60,445 nucleotides of DNA, taken from contig JACXUY010000004.1 in the NCBI GenBank assembly GCA_014763665.1, positions 1 through 60,445 on the forward strand. The letters are read 5' to 3'. Each line of letters begins with the position of its first letter. The stretch's first letter is position 1. The notes under the pieces are model-generated. The model was given only the letters and a program-made list of their open reading frames with translations. It made no database searches and was not told where the DNA came from. The stretch is from Gammaproteobacteria bacterium (GTDB taxonomy: Bacteria; Pseudomonadota; Gammaproteobacteria; Thiomicrospirales; Thiomicrospiraceae). Of the stretch, positions 46,984 to 57,458 are shown one piece after another. The translations under genes and the position numbers were made by a program.

Positions 46984-47382
46984 TTATTTCCAAAGAATTT
47001 TGTAGTCACTGCTGATCGCCATTTGAGACAACTGAGCGTCAGCTAATTCATTTGCTTCTTTGACTTTTTTCATGGCTGTTTTTTCGTCGCCTTTTTTCAA
47101 TGCTTGCTCGCCTTCAAACAGAGCAACATCGACTAAGGTTAATTTGCGGCCGCTTTTTTTAAAAGCTTTGCCTGCTTCTGTTTTAGGGTCATACTTGGTT
47201 TTAACACCTTTAGAGGTCCAAGCGTAACCAGCTTTCATCGCTTTGGCATTTTTTTCCATCGCAACCTTCGCTGCTTCGTAGAATGCTGCGTAACCTGTAC
47301 CTTGCGCGGTGTCACCAGTGGTTGCACAACCAGTCAGTAGTGCAAGAGATAGAAGTGTTGTTAATGTGAGCGTTTTTGTCAT
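46984..47382 (-). CDS. Small helical lipoprotein, possibly SoxXA-binding-protein-like
   Basis: A 132-residue lipoprotein: signal peptide ending LALLTGCATTG (Cys19), then a highly charged, lysine-rich helical domain (FYEAAKVAMEKNAKAMKAGYAW ... LFEGEQALKKGDEKTAMKKVKEANELADAQLSQM). The pattern of a tryptophan after the first helix and an ALKKGDxxxAMKKVxxA second helix recalls the small SoxXA-binding (SoxK/SAXB) proteins. That is a weak, memory-based resemblance. It is a monocistronic gene with its own terminator, divergent from guaB. Confidence 0.6.
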   Translation of the reverse strand: MTKTLTLTTLLSLALLTGCATTGDTAQGTGYAAFYEAAKVAMEKNAKAMKAGYAWTSKGVKTKYDPKTEAGKAFKKSGRKLTLVDVALFEGEQALKKGDEKTAMKKVKEANELADAQLSQMAISSDYKILWK

Positions 47383-47567
47383 TATCTTTTCTCCGGTGAG
47401 GGGTTAGTCTTACCAGGCAATTTGCCCAGAAGCGTGTTGAATTATATAATGGTCAACATGTATGCATGCAATACCTAAATACAAATAACAAGTATTATTT
47501 TACGGTAGATTGACCCAGCAGGCAGAAAAAGTTTTTTATCACGTCATAATCAAAATTAATTAGGTGA

Positions 47568-49034
<1,467 letters not shown>

Positions 49035-49046
49035 AACCGCTAAAGT

Positions 49047-49144
49047 CGCGCTAACTTTGTTGAAAGCCTTTTCGATTTGTGCACTTACTTCAGTAAGCTC
49101 GCGCATCTGCGTCGGCTTTCGCCTCGTTATCATCGACTTTAATC
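49047..49144. repeat. Imperfect long inverted repeat between guaB and guaA
   Basis: AAAGTCGCGCTAACTTTGTTGAAAGCC at the left resembles the complement of the right arm, which runs from GGCTTTCGCC to ATCGACTTT. A smaller CTTAC-TTCA-GTAAG hairpin is at the centre. It is non-coding. It could be a dispersed palindromic repeat or an RNA structure affecting guaA expression. Confidence 0.45.
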
Positions 49145-49198
49145 GGCTTTATTTACACTGCCTAACGCAGTATCGTTTTAGTCATTTAAGGAACAAAA

Positions 49199-50785
49199 AT
49201 GTCCCATTCCAATATTCATGACGACAAAATTTTGGTTTTAGATTTTGGTTCGCAATATACCCAACTCATTGCGCGTCGTGTTCGTGAAATTGGGGTGTTT
49301 ACCGAGATTGTCCCATGTGATGTGGATGATGCCTTTATTCGTGCTTATGGTGCTAAGGGGATTATTTTGTCGGGGGGGCCTGAATCGGCCTACGCAGAAG
49401 ATACCCTAAAAGCGCCGCAAGCGGTGTTTGAGTTGAGTGTGCCTGTATTAGGTATATGCTATGGTATGCAAACCATGGCGCAACAGTTGGGCGGACAAGT
49501 CGAGCCTGCAGAAGCGCATGAATATGGTCATGCTAAAGTCCGTGCGCGAGGTCATACCAGCCTGCTTAAGGATATTGAAGATGAGGTGACGCCCGAAGGC
49601 TATGGTTTGCTGGATGTGTGGATGAGTCATGGTGATCAAGTGGTGACCATGCCTGAAGGTTTTAAGCTGATGGCCAGTACCGATACCTGTCCTATTGCTG
49701 GTATGGCCGATGAAACTCGTCGTTTTTATGCAGTGCAGTTTCATCCTGAGGTGACGCATTCCAAACAAGGTGGTCGCATTTTAGAGCGCTTTGTCGCTGA
49801 TATTTGTGGCTGTGCCAAATTATGGGATACCAAACACATTATCGAAGACCAGATTACGCGTGTACGCGAGTTGGTCGGTTCTGATGCCGTGATGTTGGGG
49901 CTGTCGGGTGGTGTTGATTCTTCGGTCGTCGCGGCCTTGTTGCATAAAGCCATTGGCGATCAGTTGACTTGTATCTTCGTCGATCATGGGCTGTTGCGTT
50001 ATCAAGAAGGTGATGCGGTGATGGCGATGTTTGCACAAAACATGGGTATTAAAGTCATTCGTGTCGATGCGACGGAACAGTTCATAAATGCCTTGGCGGG
50101 TGAATCGGATCCCGAAGCCAAGCGTAAAATCATTGGTCGTGAATTTATTAATGTATTCGAAGCGCAGGCGCGTGCAATGGCCGCTTCGGGTGTTAAATGG
50201 TTAGCGCAAGGCACTATTTATCCCGACGTCATTGAGTCGGCCAGTACGAAAAATGGTAAGGCTAAAGTCATTAAGTCGCATCACAATGTGGGCGGCTTGC
50301 CCGACGATCTCGCCTTTAAGTTAGTAGAGCCCTTGCGCGAATTGTTCAAAGATGAGGTGCGTAAGCTCGGTGTTGAATTAGGCTTGCCCTACAACATGGT
50401 TTACCGTCATCCTTTCCCAGGACCTGGTTTGGGTGTACGCATTTTGGGTGAAATTAAGCAGGAATATGCCGATATTTTGCGTTTAGCCGATCATATCTTC
50501 ATCGAAGAGCTACATAACAGCGGTTGGTACGATAAGGTATCACAAGCTTTTGCTGTTTTCTTGCCCGTGAAGTCGGTGGGTGTGGTGGGCGACTTCCGTC
50601 GTTATGATTATGTGGTGTCTTTACGTGCGGTGGAAACCATCGACTTTATGACCGCTCGTTGGGCACACTTGCCTTATGAGTTGTTAGAAAAAGTTTCGGG
50701 ACGCATCATCAACGAGATTCCGCGCATTTCGCGCGTCGTTTATGATGTCTCTAGTAAGCCACCTGCGACAATTGAATGGGAGTAG
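49199..50785 (+). CDS. guaA: GMP synthase (glutamine-hydrolysing)
   Basis: It aminates XMP to GMP. The 528 residues form a class I glutaminase domain (GICYGMQ nucleophile, QFHPEVTHS), a PP-loop ATP pyrophosphatase domain ([14 protein letters not shown] near 230) and a dimerisation domain ending PPATIEWE, the universal C-terminus. It is downstream of guaB in the normal order. Confidence 0.98.
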   Translation: MSHSNIHDDKILVLDFGSQYTQLIARRVREIGVFTEIVPCDVDDAFIRAYGAKGIILSGGPESAYAEDTLKAPQAVFELSVPVLGICYGMQTMAQQLGGQVEPAEAHEYGHAKVRARGHTSLLKDIEDEVTPEGYGLLDVWMSHGDQVVTMPEGFKLMASTDTCPIAGMADETRRFYAVQFHPEVTHSKQGGRILERFVADICGCAKLWDTKHIIEDQITRVRELVGSDAVMLGLSGGVDSSVVAALLHKAIGDQLTCIFVDHGLLRYQEGDAVMAMFAQNMGIKVIRVDATEQFINALAGESDPEAKRKIIGREFINVFEAQARAMAASGVKWLAQGTIYPDVIESASTKNGKAKVIKSHHNVGGLPDDLAFKLVEPLRELFKDEVRKLGVELGLPYNMVYRHPFPGPGLGVRILGEIKQEYADILRLADHIFIEELHNSGWYDKVSQAFAVFLPVKSVGVVGDFRRYDYVVSLRAVETIDFMTARWAHLPYELLEKVSGRIINEIPRISRVVYDVSSKPPATIEWE

Positions 50786-51290
50786 AGCTATTAAGCCTTC
50801 GCATTTTGTAGGTTTATCAGCTCCCTCTGATTTGGATCGGGCGGAGATTGATGCCTTTTGGATGCAGCTGGCCTTACAGTTAGCTCAGCAGGCAGAAGCT
50901 TTGGGTGAAGTACCAGTGGGGGCTGTGGTGGTAATCGACGGTGTTTGTGTGTCGGCTGCGTTTAATCAGACCATTAGCCAGTCTGACCCAACCGCCCATG
51001 CTGAGATGCTGGCCTTGCGTGAAGCGGCAAAAAAAGTACAAAATCATCGGCTGGTGAACGCCACCCTTTATGTCACGCTAGAGCCATGCACCATGTGTGC
51101 AGGAGCTATGATTCATGCACGGGTGCAGCGGGTCGTCTACGCTACCCCTGAACCGAGAACGGGGGCGGCAGGGTCGGTGTTTAATATCCTGCAAAGCGAG
51201 CAGTTGAATCATCGTTGCGAGGTGCATTCAGGGCTGATGGCTGATCATGCCAGCGAACAGTTACGACGGTTTTTTAAGGCGAGACGCTGA
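50742..51290 (+). CDS. tadA: tRNA-specific adenosine deaminase
   Basis: It makes inosine-34 in tRNA-Arg. The zinc deaminase core is complete: [11 protein letters not shown] (His/Glu) and [16 protein letters not shown] (two Cys), preceded by [10 protein letters not shown]. The start is uncertain. ATG 50742 overlaps guaA by 44 bases and adds an unusual N-terminal stretch. TTG 50832 (before [11 protein letters not shown]) matches the E. coli length better. An ATT codon at 50790 lies eight bases after GGGAG. The frame and product are secure. Confidence 0.9.
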   Translation: MMSLVSHLRQLNGSRAIKPSHFVGLSAPSDLDRAEIDAFWMQLALQLAQQAEALGEVPVGAVVVIDGVCVSAAFNQTISQSDPTAHAEMLALREAAKKVQNHRLVNATLYVTLEPCTMCAGAMIHARVQRVVYATPEPRTGAAGSVFNILQSEQLNHRCEVHSGLMADHASEQLRRFFKARR

Positions 51291-51335
51291 TTCATAATGA
51301 AAAACATCAGAGAAAAATGCTAATGAGTAGAACAG

Positions 51336-51914
51336 ATGCAAAAATCGATTGATCCCAGTGATAACCTTATGTCAATTAAGATTTTGCCGGGTGAGTTTTA
51401 TGTGACTCAGCAAAATGAGAAAATTGAGACGGTATTGGGTTCGTGTATTTCGGCTTGTGTGCGTGATCCGGTCGCAGGCGTTGGCGGAATGAATCATTTC
51501 ATGTTGCCCGTCGAAAAGCAATCCAGTGCTGTGCGCGCTGAGTTGGCCGATGCCAATCGCTATGGCAACTATGCCATGGAAAACATGGTCAACGCCCTGC
51601 TAAAATTGGGTGCACAGCGTAAACGCCTAGAGTTTAAGGTGTTTGGTGGTGGTCGTATCATGAGTCAAATGACCAATGTGGGTTGGTACAATATCGGTTT
51701 CACTTTCGACTATTTATACACTGAGGGTTTCCGCATCGTGTCACAAGACATTGGTGACATTTACCCGCGCAAAGTTGTTTTTTACCCAACGACGGGGCGC
51801 GTTAGAGTGCGTAAACTGAATGCAATGCATACACAGACTCTCGTCGATCAAGAAATTCAGTATCGTCATAATGTCGATAGTAAGCCTGTTGAAGGTGATG
51901 TTGAACTCTTTTAA
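51336..51914 (+). CDS. cheD: Chemoreceptor glutamine deamidase CheD
   Basis: It deamidates glutamines of chemoreceptors and in some species binds CheC. The 192 residues contain the catalytic cysteine in VLGSCISAC (Cys37), the histidine in MNHFMLP (His54) and FKVFGGG. The C-terminus extends beyond the domain and ends EGDVELF. No receptor, cheA or cheR gene is nearby; only the CheZ-like gene follows, 61 bases on, behind a TATAAT-like box at 51929-51934. Confidence 0.92.
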   Translation: MQKSIDPSDNLMSIKILPGEFYVTQQNEKIETVLGSCISACVRDPVAGVGGMNHFMLPVEKQSSAVRAELADANRYGNYAMENMVNALLKLGAQRKRLEFKVFGGGRIMSQMTNVGWYNIGFTFDYLYTEGFRIVSQDIGDIYPRKVVFYPTTGRVRVRKLNAMHTQTLVDQEIQYRHNVDSKPVEGDVELF

Positions 51915-51975
51915 GTGGTTAAATCACGTATAATGGGCTTTAAGAAAAGGTCATAGTAAAAGGAAGCATAGATTC

Positions 51976-52548
51976 ATGTCAGTGCCAGAAGTAAAGCATA
52001 AATTAGAGTGGAAAGAGCTAACTCAAACGATTATGACTCTTAACATGTCTATTGCCCAAATTGATTTGTCGATGACCGAAGGTAGTTATTCAATTGATAC
52101 CCTAATTGATAGCTTTAATTTTATGCGTGAAGGCTTAGATCAACTTAGCCATTCAGTGCTCAATGATGAAGTGCAAGATCTTGCCGAGTTGAAAGCACGG
52201 TTACTACAAGAAAGTCAGATATTGTCTGAGAAGGTGACTGCTAGTATTGTTGCTTTCCAGTTTTATGACAAGTTGAGTCAGCGCTTACAACATGTTTCTA
52301 AAAGCCTTTCAAGTCTTTCCGACATTATCTCCCATGAAGATCGTACCGTAGATGAAGCGACTTGGAACAACTTTCGTGAAAAAATGGCCAAATATGCGGC
52401 TATGCGCGAAGAATATGAGCTTTACGAATTGATTTTCAATAAGGGACTCAGCGGTGAACAGGCCATAGAGGTCATGAAGAATCGTATGAGAGAGCGTATG
52501 GAAGCGCGTAAAAATCAACCGATAGATGACGATATCGAATTGTTCTAA
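51976..52548 (+). CDS. CheZ-like putative CheY phosphatase
   Basis: The 190-residue, all-helical protein has SIVAFQFYDKLSQRLQHVSK, whose D-x-x-x-Q (98-102) sits where CheZ has DLTGQ, the acidic residue and glutamine that dephosphorylate CheY. Long flanking helices fit the CheZ four-helix bundle, but the protein is shorter than typical CheZ. The extreme C-terminus, DDDIELF, resembles the acidic CheY-docking tail of CheZ and also the tail of the neighbouring CheD. Function is predicted, not proven. AGGAAG precedes the ATG. Confidence 0.65.
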   Translation: MSVPEVKHKLEWKELTQTIMTLNMSIAQIDLSMTEGSYSIDTLIDSFNFMREGLDQLSHSVLNDEVQDLAELKARLLQESQILSEKVTASIVAFQFYDKLSQRLQHVSKSLSSLSDIISHEDRTVDEATWNNFREKMAKYAAMREEYELYELIFNKGLSGEQAIEVMKNRMRERMEARKNQPIDDDIELF

Positions 52549-52564
52549 GTGTTGCTGATTGATT

Positions 52565-52595
52565 GCCATAGGTGTTTAAGTCGCACACCTATGGC
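52565..52595. terminator. Hairpin between convergent cheZ-like and P-II genes
   Basis: GCCATAGGTGT pairs perfectly with ACACCTATGGC around a nine-base loop. It lies between two stop codons and so is a likely bidirectional terminator, although T-runs are weak. Confidence 0.6.
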
Positions 52596-52611
52596 TTGAT
52601 CAATTAGGAAA

Positions 52612-52974
<363 letters not shown>

Positions 52975-52985
52975 TTAGAGTGATT

Positions 52986-53912
52986 TTAAGCGCTAGCGTA
53001 ATCAATGGCATCATCATTAGAGTCATTGACATCCTTGGCAGGTGCGTTATCCTGCTTATCCTTGTTAACGATGCTGGCAATTGCTTGCCCCATCAAAACA
53101 GGGTTATCATCATGAAGATTCAAGCCATAGGTTTTACCGGCTGGTAACAACATCACCACCGTCGAGCCCATGTTGAAACGACCAATTTCTTCGCCTTTAG
53201 CAAAGTGTAATGATTGATCCGTGTAGTCCCAGTATTTTAGGCTGGTTCCATAATCGGGTGTAATTTTTCCTTGCCACACAGTTTCCATGCTACCAACAAA
53301 AATCGCACCGACCATGACCAGTACCATTGGGCCAATCGCAGTTTCAAATGACAGAACCAAACGTTCGTTGCGTGCGAAGAGATCGGGAACCATGCGCACC
53401 GTAGCAGGATTTACGGCAAATAAATCACCAGGAACGTAGGTCATACTCAATAATTGGCCATCCATGGGCATGTGAATGCGATGGTAGTCTTTTGGGCTTA
53501 GATAAACCACAGCAAAGTCACCATCATAAAAAGACTTAGCTAAACTAATATCACCACCCAATAAGGCTTCAACGCTGTAATCATAGCCTTTGGCTTGAAT
53601 GATTTGATTGTGCTTTAGACTGCCCGATTGACTGATTTTACCGTCGGCAGGAGAAACGATGCTGTTCAAGTTAGTGTCGATTGGACGGGCGTCTGCGGCT
53701 AGGCTGCGCGTGAAAAAGTCATTCACGCTGCGGTAATCTTCGATAGCAGTGCGTTCTGCTTCTGCTAGGTTAACGCCATAAAAAGCCACAAACTGCTTGA
53801 TGATAAATTGACTAAACCAAGGTGTTTCACGATTCATCAGCCAGTGCATGAGTGTCGATAAAAAGTGTTTTGGCACAAGGTATTGCCAAAAAGTTTTGAG
53901 GAAATCGATCAT
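52986..53912 (-). CDS. psd: Phosphatidylserine decarboxylase
   Basis: A membrane-associated pyruvoyl enzyme that makes phosphatidylethanolamine. About 308 residues: YRSVNDFFTRSL, VSPADGKI, YHRIHMPMDG and the self-cleavage site FNMGSTVVML (usually LGST; Met for Leu here). The C-terminus has an acidic extension (about 290-308) beyond the usual end. ATG 53912 gives MIDFLKTFWQYLVP; an upstream ATG adds ten residues. Confidence 0.95.
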   Translation of the reverse strand: MIDFLKTFWQYLVPKHFLSTLMHWLMNRETPWFSQFIIKQFVAFYGVNLAEAERTAIEDYRSVNDFFTRSLAADARPIDTNLNSIVSPADGKISQSGSLKHNQIIQAKGYDYSVEALLGGDISLAKSFYDGDFAVVYLSPKDYHRIHMPMDGQLLSMTYVPGDLFAVNPATVRMVPDLFARNERLVLSFETAIGPMVLVMVGAIFVGSMETVWQGKITPDYGTSLKYWDYTDQSLHFAKGEEIGRFNMGSTVVMLLPAGKTYGLNLHDDNPVLMGQAIASIVNKDKQDNAPAKDVNDSNDDAIDYASA

Positions 53913-54036
53913 GAAAGCGGCTCTTATTAGTGAAAATAACAATAGGGATATATTATCACGCTTGAAGCTGCCCGTGGCGCTTCACTATTTTGTATAATGG
54001 CGTTTATTTTTTGCATTGTGTTACAGGGTGTGGATG

Positions 54037-55272
54037 ATGTCGTCAAATAAGTCGTCGATTAACAAGGTGGTTTTGGCCTATTCTGGTGGTTTAGATACAT
54101 CAATTATTTTGCGTTGGTTGCAAGAAGAGTACAACTGTGAAGTCGTGACTTTTACTGCTGATATTGGTCAGGGTGAAGAGGTTGAGCCAGCGCGCGCTAA
54201 AGCCATCAAAATGGGTATTAAGCCTGAGAATATTTTTATCGATGATTTGCGCGAAGAGTTTGTGCGCGATTTTGTCTTTCCGATGTTCCGCGCCAACACC
54301 CTTTATGAGGGTGAATACTTACTAGGTACGTCGATTGCCCGTCCGTTGATTGCTAAGCGTCTCATTGATATTGCCCGTCAAACGGGTGCAGATGCCATTG
54401 CTCATGGCGCGACAGGTAAGGGCAATGACCAAGTGCGTTTTGAATTAGGTGCTTATGCGCTGATGCCAGAGGTGAAAGTGATCGCGCCTTGGCGTGAGTG
54501 GGACTTGAACTCACGTGAGAAATTGATGGCCTATGCTGCCAAGCACGATATTCCGATCGATTTTAATAAGGGTAAGAAGTCACCCTATTCAATGGATGCC
54601 AACTTGTTGCATATCTCTTATGAAGGCGGCGTACTAGAAGACCCAGCAGCAGAGCATGAAGAGGACATGTGGCGTTGGTCGGTTTCTCCTGAAAAAGCAC
54701 CCGATACTGCGACGGTGATTGATATTGCCTTTGAGAAGGGCGATCCGGTTGCCTTGAATGGCGAGCGTTTGTCGCCTGCGACCATGCTGGCAACACTCAA
54801 TAAGTTGGGCGGCGCTAACGGCATTGGTCGTTTGGATTTGGTTGAAAATCGTTATGTCGGTATGAAGTCACGTGGCTGTTATGAAACTCCAGGTGGTACG
54901 ATTTTATTGCGCGCGCATCGTGCTATTGAATCGATTACCCTTGATAAAGGCTCAGCTCATTTGAAAGATGAGCTAATGCCGCGATATGCTGAGCTGATTT
55001 ACAACGGTTATTGGTGGAGTCCAGAGCGTTTAATGTTGCAAGCTGCAATTGATGCCAGTCAAGTTCATGTTAATGGCAGCGTGCGTTTGAAACTCTACAA
55101 GGGTAATGTCATTGTCATGGGTCGTTCTTCAGGCGAAAGCCTGTTCGATGCCGCTATTGCCACTTTTGATGATGATGCCGGTGCTTACAATCAGAAAGAT
55201 GCGGAAGGTTTTATTCGTTTGAATGCCTTGCGCTTACGTTTGGCTGCCCGCAAGCATGGCCCGATTCGTTAA
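54037..55272 (+). CDS. argG: Argininosuccinate synthase
   Basis: It joins citrulline and aspartate in arginine synthesis. The 411 residues have the PP-loop [16 protein letters not shown] near 12-27, [24 protein letters not shown] and [20 protein letters not shown] 54037 is six bases after AGGGTG; ATG 54034 directly before it is also possible. A TATAAT at 53993-53998 is the likely -10 box. pgpA overlaps its 3' end. Confidence 0.97.
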   Translation: MSSNKSSINKVVLAYSGGLDTSIILRWLQEEYNCEVVTFTADIGQGEEVEPARAKAIKMGIKPENIFIDDLREEFVRDFVFPMFRANTLYEGEYLLGTSIARPLIAKRLIDIARQTGADAIAHGATGKGNDQVRFELGAYALMPEVKVIAPWREWDLNSREKLMAYAAKHDIPIDFNKGKKSPYSMDANLLHISYEGGVLEDPAAEHEEDMWRWSVSPEKAPDTATVIDIAFEKGDPVALNGERLSPATMLATLNKLGGANGIGRLDLVENRYVGMKSRGCYETPGGTILLRAHRAIESITLDKGSAHLKDELMPRYAELIYNGYWWSPERLMLQAAIDASQVHVNGSVRLKLYKGNVIVMGRSSGESLFDAAIATFDDDAGAYNQKDAEGFIRLNALRLRLAARKHGPIR

Positions 55273-55729
55273 TGCCTTAGGCTACTGGTTAGCCGTTGGC
55301 TTTGGGAGTGGGTTGCTGAAACCTGCTCCTGGTACTTGGGGCTCCCTTGCGGGAGCTCTTGTCTTTTGGGGCTTGTTGTCGCTATCCCAAGGGATAACCT
55401 GGGCGCTGCTCTTCGTTGGTACTGTCTTGGGTGCATGGGTGTGTCGTATGGGTGGCGAGCGTTTGGGTGAGGTGGATCATGGCAGCATTGTTTGGGATGA
55501 AATCATCGCCATGGGTTGGTTGCTAGCGGTTATTACTCAGTGGTATGAGCTGACACTGGTTAATGTGGCTATTGCTTTGGTGTTGTTTAGGGTATTCGAT
55601 ATTCTCAAGCCGTTTCCCATAAATCGGGTTGATGCTTGGCATACGCCGTGGGGCGTGATGCTGGATGACCTATTAGCTTTTGCTTATGCGGTCATTTGTT
55701 TTTTTAGCTTGATGTACCTCATAAGCTAA
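55256..55729 (+). CDS. pgpA: Phosphatidylglycerophosphatase A
   Basis: A small inner-membrane phosphatase that makes phosphatidylglycerol. About 157 residues with [31 protein letters not shown] and [16 protein letters not shown], the three conserved blocks. ATG 55256 overlaps the argG stop by 17 bases; a longer upstream frame (55223) adds eleven residues. The usual partner thiL is absent here. Confidence 0.9.
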   Translation: MARFVNALGYWLAVGFGSGLLKPAPGTWGSLAGALVFWGLLSLSQGITWALLFVGTVLGAWVCRMGGERLGEVDHGSIVWDEIIAMGWLLAVITQWYELTLVNVAIALVLFRVFDILKPFPINRVDAWHTPWGVMLDDLLAFAYAVICFFSLMYLIS

Positions 55730-55774
55730 ATTACAATCTATCTATTAAAATAAGTAATCAGAGAGAAATTTCTC

Positions 55775-56062
55775 ATGTTCATTTCATGTGATGAAACAAA
55801 AAAGCTCATTAACGAGCGCAATGCTCAGTTCGTTGATGTGCGTACACCAGAAGAATTTATATCGAGTCAGTTACCTGGTGCGAAAAATATTCCACTGCAT
55901 GTTATTGAAGATCAGTGTGATGCCGCTCTCGATAAATCGCGCCCTGTGGTGGTGTTTTGCCGTTCGGGTCAGCGTAGCCAGATGGCGCTACAAATTCTGA
56001 AGTCTAAAGGATTTTCAGAAGTTTATAATATGGGTTCTTATATGGCTTGGAACCAGTGCTAA
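55775..56062 (+). CDS. Single-domain rhodanese
   Basis: A 95-residue sulfurtransferase-fold protein. FVDVRTPEEFISSQLPGAKN (substrate-binding region), catalytic loop VVFCRSGQRS with Cys62, and the ending MGSYMAWNQC. It lacks a signal peptide, so it is cytoplasmic. Active-site loop length fits sulfur rather than phosphate substrates. AGAGAGA precedes the ATG. It may share a transcript with argG-pgpA. Confidence 0.88.
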   Translation: MFISCDETKKLINERNAQFVDVRTPEEFISSQLPGAKNIPLHVIEDQCDAALDKSRPVVVFCRSGQRSQMALQILKSKGFSEVYNMGSYMAWNQC

Positions 56063-56199
56063 ACTGGCTGCAGTCTTAATCTTCATCGTTGCCGCGCATA
56101 CTCGAACTGCGTCATCTAGTGATCTACACTCCTTGTTCTGCGTTGCTTGCGCCTTGAATATGAAGACTTCGCTGCGTTTAGAGAACCAAACTGGCTGCA
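56061..56199. repeat. Palindromic segment between 12-bp direct repeats
   Basis: AAACTGGCTGCA occurs at 56061-56072 and again at 56188-56199. Between them are imperfect inverted arms, from AGTCTTAATCTTCAT at the left to ATGAAGACT at the right, with a GTCATCTAGTGATCTACAC centre. It is non-coding and follows the rhodanese stop directly. It resembles small palindromic intergenic repeats of gammaproteobacteria. Confidence 0.5.
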
Positions 56200-56217
56200 A
56201 AGCTGAACCTCTAAATC

Positions 56218-56250
56218 AACCCCAGTATCATGCTGGGGTTGTTTGTTTTC
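56218..56250 (+). terminator. Rho-independent terminator after the rhodanese gene
   Basis: AACCCCAGTA / TGCTGGGGTT closes a short loop and is followed by GTTTGTTTT. It overlaps the end of the convergent lplT gene and may serve both. Confidence 0.8.
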
Positions 56251-57424
56251 GCGCTAGGTTGAGTGTTAAGGCAATAAGGATGGCGGCTAATAATAAGCTC
56301 AGCAAGACAATCAATGAGATAACGTCAACACTACCAATAATCAATCCATAGAGACTGACAGCAACAAACATAGCCACATTTTCCCATAAGTTTTGTACAG
56401 CTAAGGCACGCCCCGTTCCCATGTGCGCTTGCCCATGATGTTGTAAAGCGGCATTGAGTGGTACAATAAACCAACCGCCTGCGGCACCAATCGCAATTAA
56501 CAGCAGCACTGCTAATAACAGATTGTTGGTGTAGGCGAGCGCGAATAAGAGGGGGCTGAGTAGCAGTCCGCCAATTAATGCATGCATTAATTGGTTGTGC
56601 TGTAAGCGCCAAGCAGCAAAGCCAGCGCCGATCATAATGCCAATCGATACCATGCCCATTAGGGTGGCGGGTAGTTGATTGTCTTCGACCAGCAGTGCCA
56701 CCGGAACCCAAGCAAAGAGCATCAGGCGAAGTGTGCTGCCCGTTGCCCAAAAGGCACTGGTGCCAATGAGTGTGGCACGCGCTTGTGGATGTCGCCACAG
56801 AGCGCTAACTTCTTGCACAAAACTAAACACTAGCTGCCTTAAAGATTCGCCCTGATAAGGACGCTCGGCAGCCAGTTTGGGAATGCCTAGGTTGAGCAAA
56901 GCTGCTAGCATATAAACGCCCATTAACAGCCAAAGACTGGCTACGACAGACCAATCTGCTAAAAAACCTCCGATAACCACCCCTAATAAGATGGCCACCA
57001 GCGTACTGCCTTCCATCCAAGCATTAGCTTTAACTAAGCGTTCAGAGCTAACTAACTGCGACAGAATACCGTATTTTGCAGGTGAATAAATAGCTGCGCC
57101 AATCCCCACTAGCGCATAACCCCATAGCGGATAAAGGTCGAAGATCAGGCTTGCAGCACCGAGCAGTTTTAAGCCATTGCCCAGCATCATGACCCGACCT
57201 TTAGCGTGACTATCGGCAAAGACGCCGACAAAAGGTGCCAGCAAGACAAAGGGCAGTACAAAAAGCGCTTGTAGCCAAGGGATATGTTGACTTTGATCCA
57301 TGCTTTTAAGCAATGCGATAGCCGTAATTAAGAGGGCATTGTCGGCAAACGCAGAGCAAAACTGAGCGCTGTAGACCGCTAGCAGGGGACCTTGTGTGAG
57401 TATCATAGCTTGGGCTTTCCCCAT
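56228..57424 (-). CDS. lplT: Lysophospholipid transporter LplT
   Basis: A major-facilitator inner-membrane flippase that brings lyso-phosphatidylethanolamine inwards for reacylation. It has 398 residues and about 12 helices. AQFCSAFADNALLITAIALL, LAPFVGVFADSHAKGRVMM, NGLKLLGAASL and IYSPAKYGILSQL follow E. coli LplT closely. The partner acyltransferase aas is not adjacent. ATG 57424 or an in-frame ATG 18 bases on (57406) could be the start. It diverges from trmA with only 34 bases between. Confidence 0.9.
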   Translation of the reverse strand: MGKAQAMILTQGPLLAVYSAQFCSAFADNALLITAIALLKSMDQSQHIPWLQALFVLPFVLLAPFVGVFADSHAKGRVMMLGNGLKLLGAASLIFDLYPLWGYALVGIGAAIYSPAKYGILSQLVSSERLVKANAWMEGSTLVAILLGVVIGGFLADWSVVASLWLLMGVYMLAALLNLGIPKLAAERPYQGESLRQLVFSFVQEVSALWRHPQARATLIGTSAFWATGSTLRLMLFAWVPVALLVEDNQLPATLMGMVSIGIMIGAGFAAWRLQHNQLMHALIGGLLLSPLLFALAYTNNLLLAVLLLIAIGAAGGWFIVPLNAALQHHGQAHMGTGRALAVQNLWENVAMFVAVSLYGLIIGSVDVISLIVLLSLLLAAILIALTLNLARKQTTPA

Positions 57425-57458
57425 TTTCTTGGTAAAAACGATTGAAAGACGTATTATT

